DNA of 64,000 nucleotides from Brachypodium distachyon. Its lineage: Eukaryota > Streptophyta > Magnoliopsida > Poales > Poaceae. The stretch spans positions 13,268,001-13,332,000 of the forward strand of contig NC_016133.3 in the NCBI RefSeq assembly GCF_000005505.3, in the 5' to 3' direction. Below, piece after piece: positions 24,701 to 35,110 of the stretch. The position numbers and the translations under genes were made by a program. Position 1 is the first letter of the stretch, and the number at the start of each line of letters is the position of its first letter. The notes below the pieces were generated by a model. That model saw only the letters and a program-made list of their open reading frames with translations. It did no database searches and was not told where the DNA came from.

Positions 24701-26666
24701 CAAGTACAACAGCACCAAGACCCATGGATTTTTTGCAAGGCAAAACAAGCATGTGCTCTGCGTAGGTAATGACAATGCCAACAATACTATCATACCATGT
24801 TAGAAACATAATTTTATTCTGCAAAGCCTTCTGCTGAAGGATTGACTTTTGAGCACTTATTTACATAAGTAGAATATTTTGGCTAATTATACAAAAATGG
24901 GTTCACAACAAAATATTCACAGAATCATGGTATATCAGAATACTAGATAAAAGTAGTAGAACAATTTGTGACCAGTAAATTTGAAAAAGGAGTAACCATT
25001 AAATATGGGGTTACTTCCTCATAGATTCAAGTAGCTGAAGCAAAAAAAATCCGAAAAAGAGGATAACCCCCGGCTTCAGTAGCCGGAGCATTGGACTATA
25101 TAGAACTTATGAGGCCAATCAAATGCTCACCTCAACGAGAGATTTCAAAATGATTTGATATGTAATAGGTGATGGTTCAGGGCCTGATGTCTGCATCCTA
25201 TGAAATACTGCCTCAGCCTTCCGGTACTGCTTGGCTCTTCCATAGGCTTCCATCAGAGCAGTCTGAGATATGACAGTCGGACGGTAACCTTTCTTGTTCA
25301 TGTACTTTAGGACCCTTTCTGCCCTACTAAAATCTCCCAACTTACCGTAAGCCGTGACAAGCATCAAGAAGTCCATCTCACTAAAGTCCCACCAATGTTG
25401 TGTTCGAAGCCATTCGAGAATCTGAAGAAAAGAAAACATAGAAATTAATATTTTTTTTTGCCAAAATTTGTCAGAGCATGTTGCTCTATCGATTAAGGAG
25501 TCGCAGGTAGAGTTTCATATTCGGTAATATGCTGCAAGTGAACATACCTCGCTGACCAGATTCCATTTCTTAAGCTGTTTGAAGCGCACAAGAGTCCCAA
25601 GAACAGCATCCCTTGGCAGTGGCTCCTTCGTGCTTCGTTGAGTCTTCAGGATTGATACAGCTGATCCTGACTCCTCTATCTCGTTCATCATTCTCCTCCA
25701 ATTCTTTTGTTTTGCCTCATCAGCAGCATCTGTGAAGACCTCTTCTTTCTTCTTCCGCACAAACTTTCTCGTTGCAAACATTCCTTGGCAAACAACCTCA
25801 AGCCTTCGATTGCTCTTGATCTTCACATTGTAAACAAGCGAACCACAGGATACTTTTGCATTGCTGACACCAAAAAACAGGTTCCACATAGATTAAAACA
25901 AGGAAACAACCACCAGGTCAGAAAAACAGAAAAGTGCAATATCGGTGCATCAGGTACAATGAGGTAGAAGCAGATTATTGTTCACCAAGAATCATATAGA
26001 AATAATACTTGTAAATATGACATGAGATTCTCTAATGCAGCTTGTACATATGCACCCTCTGGCTCTGCAGTTCACATGCCCGAAGGCTGCAGGTAGCAAT
26101 GCATTTCCCATACTTTTTTTTCTTTCACGCAAAATGCAAATGACATCACCAGACGTTTGACTCAAGAATGGGCACTTTCCTACTTCCCCAAAACTTAGAA
26201 ATAACTGCAACGTTCACTGCTGAAAGTTTCGCCTGAACCGGGCCTCTATTCCCAAAATTGGAGCATAAATTACATGTTGCTAGGAGAACAACGCTCCATA
26301 AAACCACCCGCAGAGCCAAAACCACAGATTAGGCACGCATTAGGAGCAGAATTAACAAGCCCGATTAACAACGGATTCGCAGACAAGCACAAGGAACCCC
26401 CTCTAAGCTAAACTAACCGCCAAATCCTTCAGAGACCACAGGCGGGAAGCCGCAGAGGGGAGCAAGCAAGCAACCAGCTCTCCGAGCACTCGACGGCAGA
26501 CGCAGTTGTTGGTACTACACTACTACCGACCGGCGAGGCTTTTGGGGAGCAAATGATTATTAGCCGAGGAGGAAGAGGGAGCGCGGGCTAGTGGTAGTAC
26601 GTACCAGAGGCCGGAGGAGAAGGAGAGCGGGGACTGCGAGCCGAGCGTACCCATGGCCGCCTCCAT
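21730..26666 (-). CDS. Chloroplast/organelle P-class pentatricopeptide repeat protein
   Basis: RNA-binding PPR protein, likely acting in organelle RNA stability or processing. Seven exons: 26666-26605, 25863-25548, 25421-25131, 23844-23596, 23487-23363, 22591-22493 and 22408-21730, with all phases consistent (1821 nt, 606 residues). Tandem 35-residue PPR motifs fill the middle, for example FLMLVTAYGKLGDFSRAERV, SQTALMEAYGRAKQYRKAEA, SYSLLIKAYGKARREEEASA and VYGTLMKGYSKLDNVEKVMR. No E or DYW extension is present, so it is P class. The N-terminus is Ser-rich with a basic stretch after residue 20, compatible with a transit peptide. The C-terminal tail is strongly acidic (EEDEDEDDYEEEDDGD). From memory it resembles Arabidopsis At3g59040; that is not checked. 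Upstream GGCCCA motifs (26829-26910) suit a housekeeping organelle gene. Confidence 0.88.
23845..25130 (-). other. PPR intron 3
   Basis: Longest intron of the PPR gene (1286 bp), with donor GAG|GTGAGC and acceptor TGACAG|GGG. I saw no transposon termini or internal gene. The short ORFs in it are not supported. Confidence 0.7.
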
Positions 26667-27330
26667 GGCCCGCGCGCGCGCGAGCTCGAAGCAGCGGGGG
26701 CGGGAGCCTTATCGGCAGAGGAGAACCTCTCCTTGCTGCTTAAACCCCTCTCCTCTCTCTGTCCATCTCTCTCACTCCCTCTGTCTCCGGATGAGGAGGA
26801 GGAAGAGATCTTTTTGAGGAGCGCATTCTTGGGCCCGTCTAGGTTCCGTCCGGCCCATTTGGATATTTACGACGCAGGCCAGGCCCACCGGACCGTGCGG
26901 CAGCCCATTTGGACGCTGTTTCTGATGGGTGACTGGTGACCCTCTGGGAGTCTGGGTGCAGCGTCGTCTGATTAATATTCTCAAAAAAGTGCCCTAAAAA
27001 AATATTCTCAAAAAAGAAAAGACAATGAAGAATGATCTTCATCTGACACCGTGGATATCGATACTTTTTGGTAGTATAATAAAGTTAATCAAACTGAGTA
27101 ATATCCGGAACTGGAATAGGAGTGCTCAAGAGGATGATCGGTTCGACGAGATATGTTGATACAGACCGTGTGATACGCCTTGCCTTATTAAAGAAAACCG
27201 TGATTATGCCACTACAAAAATTAAATTAAATAAATGAGATTTTTACTGTGCCTCCGTACTCAATTATTTTTTTAAAAGAGATCGGAAGCCGCATATATTT
27301 CGGCGTTTTCCCGGAGGACACGTGCGTGCA
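26667..27330. promoter_or_regulatory. Divergent promoter region between PPR and glyoxalase I genes
   Basis: About 660 bp between the PPR start codon and the likely 5' end of the glyoxalase I transcript. Several GGCCCA/TGGGCC (site II type) elements lie at 26829-26910 on the PPR side. A short direct repeat (ATATTCTCAAAAAAG) occurs at about 26972 and 27001. No additional gene. Confidence 0.45.
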
Positions 27331-27510
27331 GCACGAGATCCGCTCCGCTACCTACCACACCGCTGCCCCGTCTCTATAGTCTATCCTCACTCCCTTGGCG
27401 AAGCTGCTGGAAGTGGGAGAAGAAGCCTCCAGAGCGTGAGCGGCGTGGAAGCGGATCGAACCCGAATCGAATCAAGGAGTCGCGTCGCGGCCGGCGGCCG
27501 AGTTTCCGAG

Positions 27511-28402
27511 GTGAAGGTCTCCAAAACCCGTCCACCCCCCTCGTGATTTCACGCGCGGGGATTCATGGCCGCATAGCATGGTCTCTGATTTCTTCGGGGG
27601 GGGGGGGGGGGGGGGGGTTTGTGTGTGGCGAATTTCGGATTAATCTGTTCGTTGTTCATCCCCTTTGATCATCCTGTTCCTCGCTGGATGTATGGGAAGT
27701 AATTTGATTCGATCGATCTGTTCCAACTTCCAACTCGCTGTTTTGTGCCTTGACATGAGGCGCGCGAAAAAAAGTAAGAAAGTATAAACGCGGTTTACCG
27801 GGGAGGGGAACGAGCGCCGGAGAAGGGTGACTTCGGGAGATCGAGCGGTTCCCAAACCCTAGCGGGCCTGCCGGGGCCGGCGGCGGCGGTTGGAGGCAGG
27901 GCGAGTAGAGTAGTGCTCTCCCTCTCCCGTGCCGTGCATCTAGTCCCCTCCCAAACGTAGCACGGAGTGGTGTGTTACCGCCGGCGTGCTCGCGAGGCTG
28001 GTCGGTGCGGGATCTGGTGGCTCGCTCCGACGGCGAACGGCATGGCGCTCTTGGTGCCTGGGCTACAGAGCGAGGTGGTATGGAGAGCCCAGCCAGCAGT
28101 CAGTGTTTCTCCCGGCGTCCTTTTTGTTGGCAGTGAGGCTACCACGCCCTTGAGCCCTGCTGTTTACTCGTGAGGAAAACAGCGATTTGTTTTGTAGGAG
28201 TAATGTTTCTGATAAGCAGTGTCGGTGTTAGACTAAATTTTTGTTTTCGAAACAACAGAATTGACTCGCTGAATAGTCAACAGAGACATGCCTTCTTGAC
28301 TGACATGCTTCTGAAGTATTCTGATTTTCTTTCTTTTTCTCATGATTAACCCTGTTACATGTTTCCTTGCTCTGATCATCAAACACACAACTTTGACGGC
28401 AG
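27511..28402 (+). other. 5' UTR intron of glyoxalase I gene
   Basis: The donor GAG|GTGAAG follows a GC-rich leader (about 27330-27510) and the acceptor GGCAG|GGATGG lies two bases before the start codon. The intron holds an uninterrupted run of 22 G at 27596-27617 and an AAACCCTA element near 27855. Inferred from splice signals only. Confidence 0.55.
27596..27617 (+). repeat. Homopolymer run of 22 G
   Basis: An uninterrupted G tract inside the presumed 5' UTR intron. Length is likely variable and may include an assembly error. Confidence 0.9.
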
Positions 28403-28404
28403 GG

Positions 28405-30729
28405 ATGGCGACCGGTAGTGAAGCCGCAAAGTCGGCAGAGGCTGTGCTGGAGTGGCCTAAGCAGGACAAGAAGAGGATGTTGCATGCTGTTTACCGCGTC
28501 GGGGATTTGGAGAGCACCATTAAGTATGTTGTTGTGCTTTCGTGAACGGTCATACTTGCAGTATCGATACTTAGTATGTCTCTGCTGATGCGAACGAGAT
28601 GATTCTTGCAGGTGTTACACGGAATGCTTTGGGATGAAATTGTTGAGGAAAAGAGATGTTCCTGAAGAGAAGTACACCAATGCATTTCTTGGGTTTGGAC
28701 CTGAGGACACCAACTTTGCATTGGAACTGACATACAGTATGTACTACATTGTTCCACTTATATTTTGATTTTGACATATTCGGTTCAGTACTTGTAGTTG
28801 ATGTATGTTTAACAGATTAACCTTGATAAGAAAATTGAGGGGAAGTTATATAAGCTACCCTTTACATACAAACCGATTAACTTTCTAGTAGGATTATATT
28901 GTCATTTTATTTTTACTTCTTGGCATGCTAATATGTGCATTATTGTTTAACGTAGATTATGGTGTTGACAAGTATGACATTGGAGAAGGCTTTGGGCATT
29001 TTGCCATAGCAAACGAGGATGTATGTATTAGTTATGAGCATTATCTTATTATTCATGTTGCATATTCGTGCCTATATGACATCATGGATGCAAATGTAGG
29101 TGTACAAGTTGGCTGAAACAATTAAGTCCAAGTCTTGTTGCACGATCACCCGTGAACCTGGTCCTGTGAAAGGAGGATCCACTGTGATTGCTTTTGCAAA
29201 GGACCCAGATGGTTACATGTTTGAGCTTATCCAGAGGGGTCCGACACCTGAGCCTCTCTGCCAAGTTATGCTTCGTGTTGGCGACCTTGATCGTTCTATC
29301 AAGTTTTATGAGAAGGTATTTTATCCAGTGGATGGCTTGAAGTTATCCCAGAAGTTAGAATTGCTCAAGTTTTTTATTGTCTGTATTCAATGGAATAGTA
29401 GTTTCCAATTTATTAATTTTTGGTGCAGGCCCTTGGGATGAAGCTCCTAAGGAAGAAAGATGTACCTGACTATAAGGTATGTACACTTGTTTGGAGCTAG
29501 ACATAGTTTGTTAGATCGGAAGTGCCAAGACACATGGCCATCATTGCTTAGATGTTATTTGTTCTTTGAATTTCATAGACTAAACAGATTGTGACTCGTG
29601 CAGTATACCATTGCCATGCTGGGTTATGATGAGGAAGATAAGACAACTGTTATAGAGTTGACATACAATTATGGTGTAACAGAATATAACAAGGGCAATG
29701 CATACGCTCAGGTTTTGTCAAACTTACTTGTGGCAGTAGTTCTCTCTGTTACATTTAGCATTTCTAATGAGTGTGCTATCTAACTGCAGGTTGCTATTGG
29801 CACCGATGATGTGTACAAGAGTGCTGAGGCTGTTGAACTGGTAACCAAAGAACTAGGAGGAAAGATCCTGCGGCAGCCAGGTCCACTGCCAGGGCTCAAC
29901 ACGAAAATTACCTCTTTCCTTGACCCAGATGGCTGGAAAGTGGTATGTCTTCTTTCTACTTTGCCTGCATATATATATATATATATATTTAAGTATAATA
30001 CTTCTTACGGATGCTGCTTGGTTGAATATTTTTTGTTCCTAACTAAATGACTTAATTAAAGAAAAAAAGGAGATGTAGTCAATTGACTTACATAGTCATA
30101 GAGGATGATGTCGATTAGTTGTTTCCTTTTTAGAAGCTACTCACTGCCAGTTACTACTCTTGATAGCATTAGCACCCATGAAGCCAGTTTGTAAGATAGA
30201 TCGTCTTTAAATGCTTGTATTGGGAGTTTGAAACTATAGTTCTTCTACTTGTGTCCCTTTCCTCGTCATATATTGTTTAGATACTATGGACTATAAGCTT
30301 GTCCCTTTTGAGGCACCTCCTACTTAATTGCGAGAACACAATGAAAGAGAGTTGTCATCCTAGGTGTGAGTAAAGTAAAACTCACTCCGATCCATAGTAA
30401 GTGTTGGTGCATTGGATTTAGTACAAAGTTGTACTAACTTTGTACTAAATCCAAGACACTTATTATGGATCAGAGGGAGTAATAGATGGAACCCCAACTC
30501 AAACCTTGTGTGGGGCATCGATGTCATGCTGCGCATGATTGTGTAACGGTCGTATACCGCATTGCATGCATCATTACCAACTGATCCCATGTTGCTGGTG
30601 AGAATGAATTATCTTCCTTGGTAGCCAGCAAACGACGCCACAGCAGTATCAGCGTGCTACTGATGTTCTTCTTCTTGTGTTGTATAGGTTCTGGTTGATC
30701 ATGCCGACTTCCTCAAGGAACTCCACTGA
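28405..30729 (+). CDS. Glyoxalase I (lactoylglutathione lyase), two-domain
   Basis: Converts the hemithioacetal of methylglyoxal and glutathione to S-lactoylglutathione, the first step of cytosolic methylglyoxal detoxification. Eight coding exons: 28405-28523, 28612-28736, 28956-29020, 29100-29315, 29429-29476, 29604-29711, 29790-29942 and 30688-30729. They give 876 nt and 291 residues ending FLKELH, the usual length for plant two-domain GLX1. Domain 1 has all four metal ligands in the motifs [23 protein letters not shown] and MFELIQ. Domain 2 ([30 protein letters not shown]) keeps Gln and Glu but lacks the last His and Glu, so only domain 1 should form a complete site. A Stowaway MITE lies in the last intron. 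The start is the first ATG after the 5' UTR intron. Confidence 0.95.
29969..29988 (+). repeat. (TA)n microsatellite
   Basis: About ten TA units in the last intron of the glyoxalase I gene, 27 bases beyond the donor. Confidence 0.85.
30381..30479. mobile_element. Stowaway MITE in glyoxalase I intron
   Basis: A 99-bp element. The left end is CTCACTCCGATCCATAGTAA and the right end TTATTATGGATCAGAGGGAG followed by TA. The interior contains the palindromic TAGTACAAAGTTGTACTA. The left target TA appears mutated (AA). Confidence 0.8.
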
Positions 30730-31742
30730 AGATCAGCAGTTTCGCCGGGGCTCTAATGTCACGAGGAGGCATGCCTTGTGTAGCAATACAGGTCTGCGTT
30801 GTAATAAACTTGGGTACACTAGTTTCCCCGGGTCGACGAACAAACAGGAAATAAACGCCGGTTACCGATACCGTGCTTCTCCCTAGTTAGGTTTAGGTCT
30901 GGCTGCTTGGAACTTGCTCTGTGTGCTATATATGGTCGTTGGATATGAGTGCTGAATGCTGAGATTGACCAGTTTACGCAGAGTTCCGTGTTCTTTCTGA
31001 TCTGTTCTTCGTGTTGAGAAGCGTTGCCCCCTGATTTTGTTTTATTAGCATACACCTACGTCGTGAGCCGACTCATGGTGCTGATCGCTGCGGTAATTTA
31101 TAGCCACCGTTGTGCTCAGGTGTAGACTACACAGTGTAGTAGTCTTGACTTTTTTTTTGACCAAATGTAGTACTAGTCTGACTTGTTTATACACGAACTT
31201 GTCCACTGGGCCATTGGAAGTACGACACGGTTCATGCTGACGGCGTAAAATTCAGATGCTGGCAAGCAGAAAACTGCTAGGGTGAGTGAAAACTAGAAAA
31301 CCACCCCTTATCATGCTTGTTCTGTATACTTCTGTATTAGTGTGACAAGTTGAACTTTTGGATTTGCGCCCTCTATTCGCCCAGTTTTTATATACGGCTC
31401 GGTTACAGCAAAACACCAACACCAGTCACAACAATACAACACCAATCTGCACCCTCTTCATATATCTCCAAGAGGCCAAGGGGCTCGTCTGTCTGTGCGC
31501 TCATCAGAGGAAGTAGCCCGCTTCCAATTTTTTTTTCCCAAATATGAATGTATCTACGTAATAGAGTAATTTGCACACAGCTTTCAGTTACACAATCTGA
31601 CTGACGAATCACACAATCCACAAGTAACTCGATCCACCGCTCGAGCAGCAGAAAAACATCAAAAGGATATGGTTTCGGATATTTCGAGCCCGAATTACTG
31701 ATACACACGGGCCTTTCTCCGGGCTCCGGCGCCGCGCGGGCC
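30730..31742. other. Intergenic stretch between convergent glyoxalase and LEA genes
   Basis: Holds the 3' UTRs of both convergent genes (about 30730-31050 and 31550-31742). The ORFs seen at 31350-31708 overlap on both strands and are not supported. Confidence 0.4.
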
Positions 31743-32051
31743 TCACTCCTCGGCGTCGCCGTGCGCGCCCTCCGTCGGCGGACTCTTGTCCGTCCCTCCG
31801 CCGGAGCCGGCGCCGCCGCGGTGGTCCTTGGCGTTGTCCCTTAGGGCTCGCTGCTTCTCCTCCTCGGCGGCGCGCACCCGCTGCTGCTTCTTCACCTCGG
31901 CCGCCTCCCAGTTGACCTCGGCGGCTTCCCGGTGGCCCGACGTGTACGCCGCCGCCTTGTCCACCTGCCCCTGCACCGCCGCCCGCGCCTTCTCCACCCG
32001 CGCGCGCGCCGAAGCCCCCGCGTTCGCCGCCGCCTCCTTCCCCGACTCCAT
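31743..32051 (-). CDS. LEA group 1 (LEA_1 family) protein
   Basis: Late embryogenesis abundant protein of the LEA_1 family (LEA18/D-113 type), a small hydrophilic protein thought to protect membranes and enzymes during seed drying. The single-exon frame has 102 residues. The N-terminal 75 residues form an amphipathic helix region rich in Ala, Glu and Lys, with the family pattern ARARVEKARAAVQGQVDKAA followed by HREAAEVNWEAAEVKKQQRV. The C-terminus is Gly-, Thr- and Asp-rich and disordered. There is no signal peptide and no Trp besides that in NWEA. A TATA box (CTATAAAAGC on the minus strand, near 32155) and an ABRE core (GCACGTGTCC, near 32293) fit ABA-controlled seed expression. Confidence 0.88.
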   Translation of the reverse strand: MESGKEAAANAGASARARVEKARAAVQGQVDKAAAYTSGHREAAEVNWEAAEVKKQQRVRAAEEEKQRALRDNAKDHRGGAGSGGGTDKSPPTEGAHGDAEE

Positions 32052-32149
32052 CTGATCTTCTCTTCAGACTTGATTTTTATTGGCTATCTGCCGGGACGAT
32101 CCAGACCAAGTTTAATTGCTGCTGCTGCTGCCTTGTGGGCTTTGGATCA

Positions 32150-32302
32150 GGGAGCTTTTATAGAGAGCGGCGGCGCCATGGATCCATCCACTGGGCAGGG
32201 TTGCCTGCCTGTGGCCATGACGCGTGCGGATGCGGACGTGGGAGGGCGCCTAGAGGAGTAGAGGGTGGCCACGGACCACGGTGAGGTGTCCGGACACGTG
32301 CC
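32150..32302 (-). promoter_or_regulatory. LEA promoter: TATA box and ABRE
   Basis: On the minus strand CTATAAAAGC sits about 105 bases before the start codon, and GGGCACGTGTCCGG (ACGT core) another 135 bases upstream. This spacing is typical for ABA-induced LEA genes. Confidence 0.6.
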
Positions 32303-33793
32303 CAATAGCTAGCAGTTGTCGCTATTCAATTACTGTATCTCTCAGGATCCGTGTCTTGACAGTAACGTGGATCCACAGCTGGTTAGTTGCGGCCGTGTCA
32401 TCTTACATCATCTCGTTCGGTTATATATACATGCCTCAGGCATATATGTTGGTTAATTTGCACATTGACATATACAAAAAGTTGGTTTATATACTCCTTC
32501 CGTTTCATATCAAGTGTAGAAATATTACATGTACCTAGATGTATTATAAACGAATTTTAATATATAGATACGTCCAGTTTTGAGTCACTCGGCCGGTATG
32601 GAACCGAGGGAGTATTAGGCTCTCATTCTACTCTCTTAAGCCCATTCTTGCTCGCCCCTGCCGCGCTAGCCACCGACCATTGCCTCTTCTTTGCTGACCC
32701 TCGATATTGAACCAAGTACCAACTAATATAACTATGCACTTCTTGGAAAATTTTGAGTCACACTGTATGGGACGGAGGAGGGAGTATATGTAATGCATCG
32801 CGTTCTTAATTCTATGTCACACTAGCTAACCAAGGGACACCACATCAAACAGTATGCAATGATCGGACCTTGCATTATTTCACGTATAACAGTACAGCCT
32901 TGTACATATTCATGGCACACGCAGCTCCACATGCACATCAGGGCCTAATAGACATCCTTTGCTAGGGATTTCTATGCCCAAGCCCAAGCCAGGACTCCAT
33001 ATCCTCAAACCTGTGCTGTTTTATTTTGACGTAGTGGTACATAATTCGTGCAAGGCCCGATGCTTTAGTTTTAGTTAAACTGTGAAGCTGTAGCTTACGG
33101 GTCCTCCGCGGGCACCCATGTGAGAGTTATTTCGGCCCTACATGTGTCAAGAAAGAAAATGGTTAGCCAGTAATTATTTTCATACTAGTGAAAGAAAATA
33201 AAAAACAGGTTCAGCTTGTACGAATTATAAACTGAAAAAGGGAAGAGCAAGTCATAAAACCGTTACTAGTACCTTATACAATAATGTGTTCGGATTCAAA
33301 CAAGTCCCAATATAGCTGCAGTGCAGTAACTGTACATTTGATCAAATATGTTCAAAAAGGCGATTCTCACATTCAAGGAATAAGCGGCCATCATGAAGAA
33401 GTTTTTTTTTTCTCCAGACGAATTCAGGGTACTCTAAGAATATTATTTGAAGTCTGAGATTGGGTGCAACCAAACCATTTTTGTTTTTACCAAATAAATG
33501 TTCCACATTACTTTTATAAAATAAATGTTCCGTAACAACCATACTATGATTGAGTACGTAGTTTGGAAATGCGAAAATTATACACCCTCCGCTGGATCTG
33601 AGGGAGTAGTAGTATGATTGTGGAGCAATACTTTCACACAATTAATTAAATTTTTATTAAGAAAATCTGATACTGAAATATATAGTGGCCGGTTATGCAT
33701 ATATATCGTTAATTTAAAATAAATAAATTGAAACATCACAAGACATATTGTTTGTTTTACAGGATAATTAACGGGAAAAAAGGTTTACTACTT
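32303..33793. other. Intergenic stretch with MITE and MITE remnants
   Basis: Contains the Stowaway at 32494-32612, an isolated right-end-like sequence GGACGGAGGAGGGAG near 32771, and a 24-bp remnant CACCCTCCGCTGGATCTGAG at 33583-33606 between TA dinucleotides. Otherwise AT-rich, with no supported gene. Confidence 0.4.
32494..32612. mobile_element. Stowaway MITE
   Basis: A 119-bp element between TA dinucleotides. The left end is CTCCTTCCGTTTCATATCAA and the right end GGTATGGAACCGAGGGAG. The body resembles the common TACATGTACCTAGATGTATT type of grass Stowaway. Confidence 0.8.
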
Positions 33794-34067
33794 TCATTTC
33801 ACCTGCGGCACTTGTGGTCCGTTAACACGGTTTCCGCTGAAAAAAGAGCCACCGCCAAATCTTGCGCCGGTTATACCAGCGTTCGGAGTGTTGCCCACAC
33901 CACCATGATTCTGTAATATTGGAATTAAGGCCAGATCTGTGAGCAAATCTCATAGAACAACCAACCAAATATATAGTTACCAGCTTTACCTGCGTGTTCA
34001 TGACACCCTGCTGGTTCTTGCCTTGCATCATGTAACTCATCCGAGCACTGTTCCCGTTGGCAGCCAT
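33794..34067 (-). CDS. Small two-exon Asn/Gly-rich protein, 64 aa, unknown
   Basis: Not recognised. Exon 1 (34067-33990) and exon 2 (33910-33794) join in phase 0 through a consensus donor (CGCAG|GTAAAG) and acceptor (ATTACAG|AAT). The protein starts MAANGNSARMSYMMQGKNQQ, and the second exon is Asn-, Gly- and Pro-rich with NHGGVGNTPNAGITG and GGGSFFSGN, ending VPQVK. There is no signal peptide, no cysteine and no membrane segment. The start context AAGATGGC is strong, and TATAAAAGC lies near 34163-34171, about 100 bases upstream. Promoter, splice sites and frame continuity together argue for a real gene. It may be a grass-specific protein; a function cannot be given. Confidence 0.6.
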
Positions 34068-34259
34068 CTTGGTGTTATGTGTATGATCCTTGGGTTGAAG
34101 GCCTCTGGTTGTTGCCTGGTGCACTAGCTGGCTCTTGAGTTCATGGTGGCAGAATTGATGTGCTTTTATAGGGTGAAAATGAATCTACCTCCTGCGGGGT
34201 GGAGCATGCGATTCACCTTAGTGGCTTCTGCCTGAAAATGCACTGAGCATCCAAGATGC
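34068..34259 (-). promoter_or_regulatory. Promoter region of small two-exon gene
   Basis: On the minus strand a TATAAAAGC box (near 34163-34171) precedes a leader of about 70 bases and the ATG at 34067. Confidence 0.5.
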
Positions 34260-35110
34260 TTGTATACAGATCGACTTCTACCTATACTTTCAACTGCAGG
34301 CAAACATAGATCGTCTCGTCAGCAGGATAGAAAAAGGAGCCCTAGCCGCCACCCACCGCCGCTTCGATCAGATCGATCTCGTCTCCGGCCGGCTGGCCGG
34401 CCCGGCCGAGGAACGAGGTCCCTACTTTTTTTATGTTTAGTGTTTTAGTATGTCTTCAAAAATTAGGGTTTGGTTAATCGGCAGCCGAACTATGGTGGTG
34501 ATGGCAGCACTGTGCGGGTCAATAATAAGGTTTTTCCGATTCCTCATCCACCTCGTCGACGGCGATCCTGCCGGTGGCGGTGAGGAGCGCGGGATGGTTG
34601 GTCGCTACTCTTCTGGAGTGGTGGATCTGGTTTTGTGTTTGTGCTTTGCAGGTCGTCTACGTGTATCGCTTTATTGGTTTTCTTTTTTTCGATCCATGAG
34701 ACTCTGTCAGCTTCGACCTCACCGTGGAGTTAGTGCGTTCAGGTCTTCTTGGATCCGTCTGGCCGGATCTAGGATGGTCATCCAACCCTCTTTGTCTTCT
34801 TCTTCTCTGGGACGGTGGTCTGTTTCTCAGATCACTGTCGCCGGCGTCTTCTGGCTCCGACTGACGACTTCCCGGCTGCTACTTCAACAACAGTTTCCTG
34901 GCTCCGACATGGTTCGAAGGTCCAAAGGCAGCATCGAGTTTCGCTCACGGCGCGCCACTGTGTGTGAAGGGAGCCTACAGTTATTCTCAAGCCCTGATGT
35001 TTGCCCTTGATTGATCCTTAATACTTTTGGAAAACAACTTACTATTATCATTAGCTCAGTCAAATGAGGAATAAGCAAATAAGCTTCTTCTTTCCTGATT
35101 GCCGAAAAAA
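34260..35110 (+). other. GC-rich, transcript-like block, possibly a LINE-derived remnant
   Basis: A sharply bounded GC-rich segment in AT-rich surroundings. It starts with a leader-like CCCTAGCCGCCACCCACCGC and ends in AT-rich sequence near a short A-run (CCGAAAAAAGAAGC, about 35103). A plus-strand frame of 186 codons (34450-35010) has no recognisable domain. Composition and layout recall the untranslated ends of grass LINE elements, but no reverse transcriptase is present and no target duplication was found. Confidence 0.3.

Noticed and set aside
32740..32787. Complete Stowaway element
   Set aside because: Only a right-end-like sequence (GGACGGAGGAGGGAG) is present; no matching left end.
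33822..34124. Longer N-terminal extension of the small two-exon gene beginning at 34124
   Set aside because: The codon there is GTG, not ATG; the first good ATG is at 34067, and the exon 1 frame must be spliced at 33990 rather than read on.
34450..35010. 186-codon plus-strand ORF
   Set aside because: No domain or conserved pattern; more likely part of a non-coding retroposon-like block.
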